From an uncultured Clostridia bacterium (GTDB lineage Bacteria > Bacillota > Clostridia > Peptostreptococcales > Anaerovoracaceae): 6,597 bases of DNA. Made by a program: the position numbers and the translations under genes. Of this stretch, positions 1 to 6,093 are shown in pieces. The notes under the pieces are model-generated. The model worked only from the letters and a program-made list of their open reading frames with translations. It was not told the origin of the DNA and ran no database searches. Each line of letters begins with the position of its first letter. Positions within the stretch are counted from its first letter, which is position 1. The stretch lies in NCBI GenBank assembly GCA_937928455.1, contig CALFUG010000304.1, forward strand, positions 1-6,597, given 5' to 3'.

Positions 1-1058
1 CGTCTATAGTAATCTTTCAACTTTCCCGCCACAATTCCTGCAATTCCCTCATGGGTTTCTTTCGTGTAAATTACATAAAAAAGATCGTTATCCTTCCGAG
101 GCTCCACCCGCTTCTTCAGGGACTGTACTGCCTCCTCTTGTAGTCTGCGCCTTTCTCTATTGTGCCCTAAAAGTATGTCCACCCCTTGGCGCACTGCCTC
201 CTGATCGTCCTCCTGCAATACTTTAAGGGCGATTTCTGCATCGGTTATTCGTCCGGCAGCATTCAGGTGAGGAACCAACACATAAGAAACTTGCTCTGAA
301 TGAATACGCCCGGGCACTAGGGAAGCTCCTTCTGCCAACTGAATCAATCCTGGCCGAGTGGTTTGATTTAGTTTTTGAATTCCATATTTGGCAAAGGTTC
401 GATTTTCATCCACTAAGGGAACAATATCTCCTATGGTTCCTATGGCTAATAAGTCCAATACATCCAACAGCACCCTTTTGGGTAGTTGTGCCGTTCTTTG
501 AATCCCCTGGGCAAGTTTATAGGCCACCCCACAACCGGCTAAGTCCTTAAAAGGGTATGAACATTCTTTTTTCTTGGGATTAATCATCAAACAATCCCCT
601 TGGGTTTCCCCAATACTATGATGATCCGTTACTAGAATTTCCAAACCAATTTCTTTGGCAAATTGAATTTCTTCTACGGCCACACTACCTAAATCAACGG
701 TGACGACTAGGTCAATACCTTTGTCTTTTAATTTCTTCAAGGCATCCTTGTTCAGACCATATCCTTCATCAAATCGTGATGGAATATAATATTCCAAGCT
801 ATCCGTAAGCTGAGAAAGCACGGTAAACAATATGGCAATGGAAGTAATCCCATCCACATCATAATCTCCGTAAATGCAAATTCTCTTTTTCTGTTGAATG
901 GAAGTCAATAAAAGATCCACGCCTTCTCTCATGTGATGAAGAAGAAATGGATCATAAGTCATTTGAGGCTGCTCAGACAACAATTCCTGACATACTTCAA
1001 TATCTGTTATCCCACGGTTTCCGAGAAGCTCTATTATCTTTGGATGGATATTTACCAT
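1..1058 (-). CDS. recJ: RecJ single-stranded-DNA-specific 5'-3' exonuclease, 3' end cut by window edge
   Basis: RecJ is a cytoplasmic DHH-family, metal-dependent exonuclease that degrades single-stranded DNA 5' to 3' in recombination and repair. I translated 352 complete codons; the C-terminal part (OB-fold and beyond) lies outside the window. The family motifs appear in order: YGDYDVDGITS (about residues 63-73), VDLG (121-124, with L-G-S where most homologues have C-G-I), TDHH (144-147), AGCGVAYKL (174-182), AIGTIGDIVPL (205-215), PHLNAAGR (263-270), and the start of the DHHA1-type region, HEGIAGIVAGKL (about 336-347). All expected acidic and histidine metal ligands are kept. ATG 1058 is preferred, with a weak purine-rich site AAGAAAG (1073-1067) 8 bases upstream. 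An in-frame ATG at 1115 would add 19 residues and overlap the upstream gene; a stop lies just before it. The N-terminus is shorter than in many RecJ proteins. The gene starts 22 bases after the peptidase stop, so it is probably the distal gene of the ftsEX transcript. Confidence 0.93.
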   Translation of the reverse strand, partial: MVNIHPKIIELLGNRGITDIEVCQELLSEQPQMTYDPFLLHHMREGVDLLLTSIQQKKRICIYGDYDVDGITSIAILFTVLSQLTDSLEYYIPSRFDEGYGLNKDALKKLKDKGIDLVVTVDLGSVAVEEIQFAKEIGLEILVTDHHSIGETQGDCLMINPKKKECSYPFKDLAGCGVAYKLAQGIQRTAQLPKRVLLDVLDLLAIGTIGDIVPLVDENRTFAKYGIQKLNQTTRPGLIQLAEGASLVPGRIHSEQVSYVLVPHLNAAGRITDAEIALKVLQEDDQEAVRQGVDILLGHNRERRRLQEEAVQSLKKRVEPRKDNDLFYVIYTKETHEGIAGIVAGKLKDYYR

Positions 1059-1080
1059 ATATGATTCTTTCTTGTGCCCA

Positions 1081-2199
1081 TTAAATCCAATTCCTTGGAT
1101 TCTGATATTCTCCATTTACACGCACTTCAAAATGCAGGTGAGGTCCGGTTGACATTCCGGTTGAGCCTGATTTTGCAATAGTCTGCCCTCGATTCACCAC
1201 ATCCCCCGTTTTCACCAGCAAAGAGCTGTTATGTGCGTACAGTGTAACAATCCCACCGCCGTGGTCCACCATCACCATATTTCCATAGCTATTGTTCCAA
1301 CCGGCTTTGATGACTGTGCCAAAATTAGCGGCAACAATATTGGTCCCCGTAGGACAACCGATATCAATCCCCGTATGTAGTTTTTTATACTTCAAAATAG
1401 GATGAATTCGATATCCAAATTCTGAGGTCACTCTGGTTACCCCGGGCGCCGGCCAAGCCATGATTCCACCGGCATAGGCTGCGTCTCCTTGCAAGGCCCG
1501 TATTTCTGCAATCAATCGATTGGCCTCTGCGTTCAAGGCGTCGATTTCACTCTCAATCTTTTTGTTTTCTTCGGAAATCGCCGATCGCTGGCCGGCCACT
1601 ATGTTCTTATCCGAAGATAATTGGGTTTGTTTGGATTCCATATCCGCCACATCCAGCTCTAGCTCTTCTTGTAAGCTAGCCAAATAGAGCCGCTGAGATT
1701 CTACAATTTTGTGTTGGGCATCCAAATAGAGCATCACTTCCTTGTCGGATTGATATACGCGCTGAATCCGGTCTACATTAGTCATCAAATCACTGATGCT
1801 ATTGGACCCCAATAGCACATCAATGTAGGAAACAGAACCGTTCTTGTACATGGCACGAAGTCTGGCATTTAATGCTGCATTTTGGGCAGCCATTTCCGCT
1901 TCTAATTTCTCCAACTCCGCATAGGCTACAGCAATCTTCGATTCCGTCGCCGCAATATTTCCAGATAATGCATTGATTTCGTTCTGGGTTAAGTTAATTT
2001 TGCTTTGCAGTTCGCTGATCTTTCTGGAAAGCTGACTTTCTACCTGTTTCCCTTGCTTTAGCTGGGTTTGAAGATCTTTGATTTCCTCACTTATGTTATT
2101 CAGCTCAGACTGTGCATCCTTTGCCCCAAAACCCAAAGACCAGCTAAACAAGCCGGCTGCCAGCAATAGGATTAAGGTAAAGCATAGAGATCTCTTCAA
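1081..2199 (-). CDS. Secreted coiled-coil LytM/M23 metallopeptidase, probable FtsEX-partner peptidoglycan hydrolase
   Basis: Predicted exported murein endopeptidase of 372 residues. Residues 1-26 form a signal peptide (basic KR, then a long hydrophobic run ending near GFGA). Residues about 28-110 and 160-238 are rich in heptad-like E/K/L/Q and should form coiled coils. Between them is a conserved block around 115-150 (AMYKNGSVSYIDVLLGS) typical of PcsB/EnvC-type N-terminal domains. The LytM domain spans about 250-372 with H275-x3-D279 (HTGID), H323 (YAH) and H354-L-H356 (GPHLHFE), so the zinc ligands and catalytic histidines are all present. This differs from E. coli EnvC, whose LytM domain is inactive. 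The start codon is TTG, chosen because AAGGAGGAG lies 8 bases before it and the signal peptide follows directly. The gene is 29 bases downstream of ftsX. By family knowledge the coiled coil should contact the FtsX outer loop; that is inference. CwlO and PcsB fill this role elsewhere but with different catalytic domains. Confidence 0.93.
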   Translation of the reverse strand: MKRSLCFTLILLLAAGLFSWSLGFGAKDAQSELNNISEEIKDLQTQLKQGKQVESQLSRKISELQSKINLTQNEINALSGNIAATESKIAVAYAELEKLEAEMAAQNAALNARLRAMYKNGSVSYIDVLLGSNSISDLMTNVDRIQRVYQSDKEVMLYLDAQHKIVESQRLYLASLQEELELDVADMESKQTQLSSDKNIVAGQRSAISEENKKIESEIDALNAEANRLIAEIRALQGDAAYAGGIMAWPAPGVTRVTSEFGYRIHPILKYKKLHTGIDIGCPTGTNIVAANFGTVIKAGWNNSYGNMVMVDHGGGIVTLYAHNSSLLVKTGDVVNRGQTIAKSGSTGMSTGPHLHFEVRVNGEYQNPRNWI

Positions 2200-2204
2200 A
2201 TCAT

Positions 2205-2214
2205 TCTCCTCCTT
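2205..2214 (-). promoter_or_regulatory. Strong ribosome binding site deciding a TTG start
   Basis: AAGGAGGAGA reads 2214-2205 on the minus strand. The core AGGAGG ends 8 bases before TTG 2199, which is ideal spacing. A closer ATG at 2204-2202 is out of frame, only 3 bases beyond the core, and meets a stop after one further codon (ATG-ATT-TGA). The TTG is therefore the likely true start of the peptidase gene. Confidence 0.8.
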
Positions 2215-2228
2215 CAGTGGGAATCGCG

Positions 2229-3122
2229 CTAGGTGTCCAGATACCTACGCATAGATACAATACTTCCGGAAGCCCCAATGGCCACACCCAGTGCCACAAA
2301 TATGGCCGCCAGGTTCCAGCTTAAAAACGGTGCGGGCACCATGGGAATTCCGATAATCAATAGTAAATCCGACCCCACCAACTCCACCACTTTCTGATAA
2401 ATTAGTGCCACAATCCCACAAGAAATTCCAGCTGAAATCAGTCCGATTAACATGCCACCCACCAAAAAAGGACCTCGAATAAACCAATTGGTAGCTCCCA
2501 CATATTTCATAATTTCAATTTCTCTACTTCGCGCTTGAACGGTTAATTTTATGGTATTGCTTACCACCACGATAGATACAATCACCAGAAATAACATCAT
2601 AATCAATGTGGCAATTTGAACCGAGCTCGTAATGGAAATCAACTTTTCTACCGTTGCTTTATAATATAGAATGTCTTCCACTCCAGAAAAGGTTTTGGCC
2701 TTTTCCACCACCACATCGGCCCCTTCCAAATCGGCCGCGTTAACCTCTATGGCATTAGGTAGTGGGTTTTCCGACAGAGAATCCAACAGGTATCCACTGT
2801 CCCCCCACTGTGCCTTCCATGCTTCTAGTGCCGTCTCTTTCGGAATATATACAGCTTCCACCACTTCTGGCATGCCATTTAAGTCGGAAACCATTTCTTC
2901 CGCCATTAAAGCGTCAGTAGTATCCAACAAGTAAATCTGAACCGTATCATAGTCTTGTTTTGCCGCCTCCATCGCCACATTAACATTCACAATGAAGGCA
3001 AAGAATATACCTAAAATCAATAACATGGCCGTAATCGAAAATACAGACGCGATGCTCATACCCTTGTTACGACCAATCTGTTTGAAGCCTTCCCTTAGCA
3101 CACATACGAAACTAGTCCCCAT
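2229..3122 (-). CDS. ftsX: FtsX, membrane subunit of the FtsEX cell division complex
   Basis: 297-residue polytopic membrane protein that passes the FtsE ATPase cycle to a cell wall hydrolase outside the membrane. There is a short cytoplasmic N-terminus with REGFKQIGRNKGM, TM1 about 23-48, an extracellular domain about 49-165 with the family pattern EAWKAQWGDSGYLLDSL and ENPLP, TM2 about 166-189, the cytoplasmic block VQARSREIEIMKYVGAT (195-211) found across the MacB/FtsX permease family, TM3 about 218-244 and TM4 about 270-290. The open frame runs upstream to 3209, which would give 326 residues, but ATG 3122 is preferred. It gives the normal family length and N-terminus, AAGGAG (3140-3135) lies 12 bases before it, and it produces an 11-base overlap with the ftsE stop, typical of translational coupling of these two genes. 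Confidence 0.96.
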   Translation of the reverse strand: MGTSFVCVLREGFKQIGRNKGMSIASVFSITAMLLILGIFFAFIVNVNVAMEAAKQDYDTVQIYLLDTTDALMAEEMVSDLNGMPEVVEAVYIPKETALEAWKAQWGDSGYLLDSLSENPLPNAIEVNAADLEGADVVVEKAKTFSGVEDILYYKATVEKLISITSSVQIATLIMMLFLVIVSIVVVSNTIKLTVQARSREIEIMKYVGATNWFIRGPFLVGGMLIGLISAGISCGIVALIYQKVVELVGSDLLLIIGIPMVPAPFLSWNLAAIFVALGVAIGASGSIVSMRRYLDT

Positions 3123-3840
3123 AATTACCCAAGGCTCCTTTCTCTCCGTGAGAGTAAAGACCGTGGTCATATCCATAGCTTCCCACGTCGTCTCGAATGA
3201 TCTTGCCATTTTCTATGGCGATGACTCGCTTTTTCATACGGTCTACAATATCCTTGGCATGGGTCACCATCACCACGGTGGTTCCCCGGTTATTGATCCT
3301 TTCCAATAGCCTCATGATTCCCCATGCGGTGTCCGGATCCAGGTTTCCCGTAGGTTCATCGGCAATTAATACGGCTGGATTGTTGACAATGGCCCGGGCA
3401 ATCGCCACTCTTTGTTGCTCGCCCGCCGATAGCTCATCCGGGTATTTGTCCCCTTTGTCTTCAATTCCCACCAATGATAATACTTGTGGAACTTGTCTCT
3501 TAATGGACCTTCTCGTGCAATGCACAATTTCCATGGCAAATGCCACGTTTTCAAAAGCAGTTTTTTTAGGCAACAGCCGAAAATCCTGGAACACGATGCC
3601 GATTCCTCGACGTAACATGGGAACCTCTCGGTTGGAAAGCTTTCCCACTTCCATGTCTCCAAAACGAATGATACCGGAGTCGGCATCCAATTCTTTCAGC
3701 ATCAGTTTTATGAAGGTGGACTTTCCAGCCCCACTAGGGCCCACTAAAAACACAAAATCACCGTTCTCAATTCGGACACTGACGTCCTCCAATCCCACGT
3801 TGGTTTTATAATACTTCGTGACATTTTCATATTCAATCAT
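3112..3840 (-). CDS. ftsE: FtsE, ATP-binding subunit of the FtsEX cell division complex
   Basis: 242-residue ABC-type ATPase that binds the inner face of FtsX and regulates septal or cell wall hydrolysis rather than transport. Visible motifs are Walker A GPSGAGKST (34-42), Q-loop Q85 in GIVFQDFRLLP, signature LSAGEQQRVAIARA (137-150), Walker B VLIADEPTGNLD (157-168) and switch H194 in MVTHAKD. The FtsE-typical DFRLL and EPTGNLD strings separate it from related LolD/MacB ATPases. The signature reads LSAGE where LSGGE is usual. The C-terminus carries a tail of about 25 residues rich in Gly, Tyr and His (about 218-242), making the protein slightly longer than the roughly 228 residues common in the family. 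The start is ATG 3840 with GGTGGAG (3856-3850) 9 bases upstream. The stop overlaps ftsX. Confidence 0.97.
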   Translation of the reverse strand: MIEYENVTKYYKTNVGLEDVSVRIENGDFVFLVGPSGAGKSTFIKLMLKELDADSGIIRFGDMEVGKLSNREVPMLRRGIGIVFQDFRLLPKKTAFENVAFAMEIVHCTRRSIKRQVPQVLSLVGIEDKGDKYPDELSAGEQQRVAIARAIVNNPAVLIADEPTGNLDPDTAWGIMRLLERINNRGTTVVMVTHAKDIVDRMKKRVIAIENGKIIRDDVGSYGYDHGLYSHGEKGALGNYGD

Positions 3841-3868
3841 ATGTGTTTACTCCACCACATCTAGTCCA

Positions 3869-3917
3869 ATTATATCGTCTTAAAGGTAATTATACATCAA
3901 CATGTAGGTGGATGGAA
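3869..3917 (-). promoter_or_regulatory. Possible promoter region ahead of ftsE
   Basis: The 92-base gap before ftsE (3841-3932) holds two perfect TATAAT hexamers on the minus strand, at 3894-3889 and 3874-3869, the second about 30 bases before the ATG. Neither has a good -35 at 16-18 bases: TTCCAT (3917-3912) for the first, and TTGATG (3900-3895) sits 20 bases from the second. I see no U-tract hairpin in this gap, so readthrough from the upstream gene is equally possible. Confidence 0.35.
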
Positions 3918-3932
3918 GTCTTTCCCCGCCTT

Positions 3933-4727
3933 TTATAGAAAGATTTCATAGGTTTTCACAAACTGCTCCATCTCCTTTAACAGCGGAACCATTCGATCCG
4001 GCAGCTGAAGATTATACTGGCTTTCATAGAACATATCCGGAGCATAATATGGAATTTCATAATGGGGTCTTCTTTTGATGAAATCCAGCAATTCTCGACG
4101 ATGAACCCCTTTATTCGCCTTATTTAAGAGATAGTATACTTTCTTTCCCCTTTCCTCCATGCCCTTTAGTCTTGCCAGGAGTGGATATGCGTAAATCAAT
4201 TTGGAAGGCATCGGATCAATGACGGCTATGATTCCGGACATTTCTCTTAGCAACTGGTCCATTTCGCCATAGCCGGCCGCCCCCTTCATATCAAAGGCTA
4301 AATCACAAAACATAAGGTCTGAAGATAGGTGATGTAGCAAGTGAAGCTTTTCCACCAATGTTAGCTCCAAATGATCTTTGGTGTTTTCTCGAGTCATTAA
4401 GGCCCATCCCAAGCCTTCCTCTCGATTTATCTTGTGTTTGATTTCTTCCCCTTGGCGAACCAATTGATAAAAATCATGAAACGGCTTATTCAAAAAACGT
4501 TGATCCATTCCATACGCATCGAAAATCAAAGGTTTCGATGCACATGATGAACGTATTTCTACGTACTGAACCATTTCTTTCTTCCGGTTAGACGCAATTC
4601 GCGCCAGAATGGTTCCCAATGTGGTCACTCCCACTTCTGGGCCTAGTCCCACCATCCCCCACCGGCCCATATTCACTGAAAAAGAGTTCATCAAGAGATT
4701 CTCGTCTCTTATAAAAGAACGCTTCAT
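3933..4727 (-). CDS. MinD/CpaE-like P-loop NTPase-fold protein with degenerate Walker A, function unknown
   Basis: 264 residues, no signal peptide or membrane segment, so cytoplasmic. I do not recognise a named family. The layout resembles SIMIBI-class ATPases (MinD, ParA, CpaE). A glycine-rich loop GLGPEVGVTTL (27-37) follows a hydrophobic strand and precedes a helix with ARIAS. SDLMFCDLAFD (136-146) resembles the second strand and Walker B. GIIAVIDPMPSKL (165-177) and KVYYLLNKANKGVHRREL (196-213) resemble the MinD segments that recognise the base. The loop keeps G-V-T-T, but the Walker A lysine is Val34 and the MinD-type signature lysine position also lacks Lys, so ATP hydrolysis is doubtful. 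The start is ATG 4727 with AAGGAG (4739-4734) 6 bases before it. ftsE begins 92 bases downstream. A role in placing or regulating the FtsEX complex is only a guess from position. It could also be an inactive regulatory paralogue unrelated to division. Confidence 0.85.
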   Translation of the reverse strand: MKRSFIRDENLLMNSFSVNMGRWGMVGLGPEVGVTTLGTILARIASNRKKEMVQYVEIRSSCASKPLIFDAYGMDQRFLNKPFHDFYQLVRQGEEIKHKINREEGLGWALMTRENTKDHLELTLVEKLHLLHHLSSDLMFCDLAFDMKGAAGYGEMDQLLREMSGIIAVIDPMPSKLIYAYPLLARLKGMEERGKKVYYLLNKANKGVHRRELLDFIKRRPHYEIPYYAPDMFYESQYNLQLPDRMVPLLKEMEQFVKTYEIFL

Positions 4728-4930
4728 GGCAATCTCCTTACAATATTATTCAACGATTCCCTTCTTTCATCGGCAATACTTCTATGTGTAATATTACCAT
4801 ATTTTTCCACTATTGTCCTAATAAAAACAGGAAGAGCTCCTTCCCCAAGGATTTCTCTTCCTGTCCGATTTCTAGCGAATCTTTTCTTGTTGTGCCATTT
4901 CGTGCCGTTTTTCTGTTTCACTCTGGTCAT
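4724..4930 (-). CDS. Doubtful small basic ORF over the terminator and promoter
   Basis: A 68-codon open frame fills the gap between ilvE and the degenerate NTPase gene. Its TGA stop overlaps the next ATG as ATGA, which can indicate coupling. The product would be very basic, and its last 30 residues (KYGNITHRSIADE...) faintly recall a helix-turn-helix but lack the usual turn glycine. Against a real gene: no clear ribosome binding site precedes ATG 4930, and the frame runs straight through the strong intrinsic terminator and the candidate promoter. I think it is most likely not translated, and list it so that a reader knows what the frame contains. Confidence 0.18.
   Translation of the reverse strand: MTRVKQKNGTKWHNKKRFARNRTGREILGEGALPVFIRTIVEKYGNITHRSIADERRESLNNIVRRLP
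4791..4819 (-). promoter_or_regulatory. Candidate extended -10 promoter for the degenerate NTPase gene
   Basis: On the minus strand AGGACA (4819-4814, 4 of 6 matches to TTGACA) is followed after 17 bases by TAATAT (4796-4791, 4 of 6 to TATAAT). TGG directly before the -10 gives the extended TGn motif. It begins right after the U-tract of the terminator and about 64 bases before ATG 4727, where a promoter for the next unit would be expected. No experimental support is visible. Confidence 0.5.
4820..4864 (-). terminator. Intrinsic terminator after ilvE
   Basis: Read on the minus strand, ACAGGAAGAG (4864-4855) pairs perfectly over 10 bases with CTCTTCCTGT (4836-4827). Inside is a second 5-bp stem TCCTT/AAGGA closing a GGGG loop, with a small AAA/G bulge between the two stems. 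The hairpin runs straight into TTTTTATT. The plus strand has no T-run after the hairpin, so it acts in the minus direction. It lies about 100 bases past the ilvE stop. Confidence 0.88.
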
Positions 4931-4960
4931 GTATTATCTCATGTTCCCGAGGGAATGGAA

Positions 4961-6028
4961 TCACTTCACTTCCAATGTCCACCCATAAGCATCCTCCACG
5001 GCGCCGGTCTGCACACCGTATAAATAATCATAGAGTCTTTGTGATAACGCTCCAATTTCCCCGCGATTAATAGTGATTTTCTCTTCCTTCCATGAAAGCT
5101 CTCCCACCGGAGAAATCACGGCGGCGGTTCCGGTAGCCCACATTTCTTTGAGATGGCCGGCTTTTCCCGCCTCGAAGACTTCTTCAATGGTAATTCTACG
5201 TTCCTGAACTTTATAACCCCAATCTTTCAACAAATGTAGCACTGAGTCTCTGGTGATTCCCGGTAAAATGGTTCCCCCCAAAGGCGGCGTAATCACTTCA
5301 TCCCCAATGAAGAAGAAGGCGTTGGAGGTGCCAATTTCTTCTACATATTTTCGTTCAATACCATCCAACCATAGCACTTGCTCATATCCTTTTTCATGGG
5401 CTTTTACCTGCGCTTTTAATCCAATGGCATAGTTGGCACCAATTTTTGCTTCTCCCGTTCCCCCCGGGGTAGCTCGAACATATTCGTCTTCCACAAATAT
5501 TTTCGTGGGCATGAGTCCCTGCTCATAGTATGGTCCCACCGGCGAAAGAATAATCATGAAGAGATAGTGCGCCGCAGGGCTTACTCCGAGAAAAGGCTCA
5601 TCGGCTATGATAAAGGGTCGAATATATAGCGAAGTGCCCGGTTTTTCCGGTATCCAGTCTCGATCCACATCCACAACCGCCTGAATGGCTTCTACCATTA
5701 CTTCTTCCGACAATGCCGGAATACAAAGACGTTGATTGGTTCGCGTCGTTCGCTTGGCATTCATGTCCGGTCGAAACAACAGCACTCTACCGTCTTTTGA
5801 TTTGTATGCTTTGAGTCCTTCAAACATTTCCTGGGCATAATGAAACACCACCGCAGCAGGCTCCAGAGAAAGGGGTGCATAGGGAATCACTCTTCCATTA
5901 TGCCAACCTTCTTTTTCGTCGTATTCCATCATAAACATATGATCCGTAAAACTTCTTCCAAACTTCAGATGATCCGGGTCTGGTTTCGCTTTTGGAGTAC
6001 TGGTTTTGGTAACAGGGAAACTACTCAT
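4961..6028 (-). CDS. ilvE: Branched-chain amino acid aminotransferase, type II (PLP fold type IV)
   Basis: 355-residue cytoplasmic PLP enzyme that transfers the amino group between glutamate and the 2-oxo acids of leucine, isoleucine and valine, the last step of their synthesis or the first of their breakdown. The N-terminal block FGRSFTDHMFMMEYDEKEGW (23-42), VFHYAQEMFEGLKAY (61-75) and FRPDMNAKR (85-93) are type II BCAT hallmarks. The PLP lysine is K195 in GGTGEAKIGANYA, followed by QVLWLDGIERKYVEEIGTSN (217-236) with the conserved Glu of EIGT at about 231, and GTILPGITRDSVL (252-264). MWATGTAAVISPV (296-308) stands where mammalian enzymes carry a redox CxxC, which is absent here. The start is ATG 6028 with AAAGGA (6042-6037) 8 bases upstream. 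Length and both ends match the family. I see no T-box or clear CodY site in the 65-base gap upstream. The gene is followed by a strong terminator. Confidence 0.96.
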   Translation of the reverse strand: MSSFPVTKTSTPKAKPDPDHLKFGRSFTDHMFMMEYDEKEGWHNGRVIPYAPLSLEPAAVVFHYAQEMFEGLKAYKSKDGRVLLFRPDMNAKRTTRTNQRLCIPALSEEVMVEAIQAVVDVDRDWIPEKPGTSLYIRPFIIADEPFLGVSPAAHYLFMIILSPVGPYYEQGLMPTKIFVEDEYVRATPGGTGEAKIGANYAIGLKAQVKAHEKGYEQVLWLDGIERKYVEEIGTSNAFFFIGDEVITPPLGGTILPGITRDSVLHLLKDWGYKVQERRITIEEVFEAGKAGHLKEMWATGTAAVISPVGELSWKEEKITINRGEIGALSQRLYDYLYGVQTGAVEDAYGWTLEVK

Positions 6029-6050
6029 CCTCTTATTCCTTTCTCTTCGG

Positions 6051-6088
6051 GTTCAAAATATGGTTCATAATGATGGTTCATTATCATT
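6051..6088 (-). repeat. Short direct and inverted repeats upstream of ilvE
   Basis: On the minus strand ATGAACCAT occurs twice, 13 bases apart (6081-6073 and 6068-6060), followed by a partial TGAACC near 6055. The first copy lies within an inverted pair AATGAT (6088-6083) and ATCATT (6074-6069) with an 8-base spacer. The block is 20-60 bases before the ilvE start, where an operator could lie. Chance or slippage is also plausible at this length. Confidence 0.35.
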
Positions 6089-6093
6089 GATGT

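Noticed and set aside
3120..3209. Longer ftsX starting at 3209 (326 residues)
   Set aside because: The extra 29 residues lie inside the ftsE coding region, do not resemble FtsX, and no family length supports them. ATG 3122 has a ribosome binding site and the usual ftsE overlap.
2245..3309. Other frames overlapping ftsX (2245-2487 minus, 2671-2934 plus, 2992-3309 plus)
   Set aside because: All are inside or opposite a clear membrane protein gene, lack ribosome binding sites and show no domains.
3197..3811. 204-codon plus-strand ORF opposite ftsE
   Set aside because: It is antisense to a gene with every ABC ATPase motif. It has no recognisable domain and its composition is what the complement of ftsE would give.
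3915..3926. GGAAAGACTTCC inverted repeat after the degenerate NTPase gene as a terminator
   Set aside because: The stem is only 4 bp and no U-tract follows in either direction.
4938..4958. Small TTCCC/GGGAA inverted repeat just after ilvE as a terminator or T-box remnant
   Set aside because: Only 5 bp with a 2-base loop, no U-tract and no T-box consensus. The strong hairpin at 4820-4864 explains termination.
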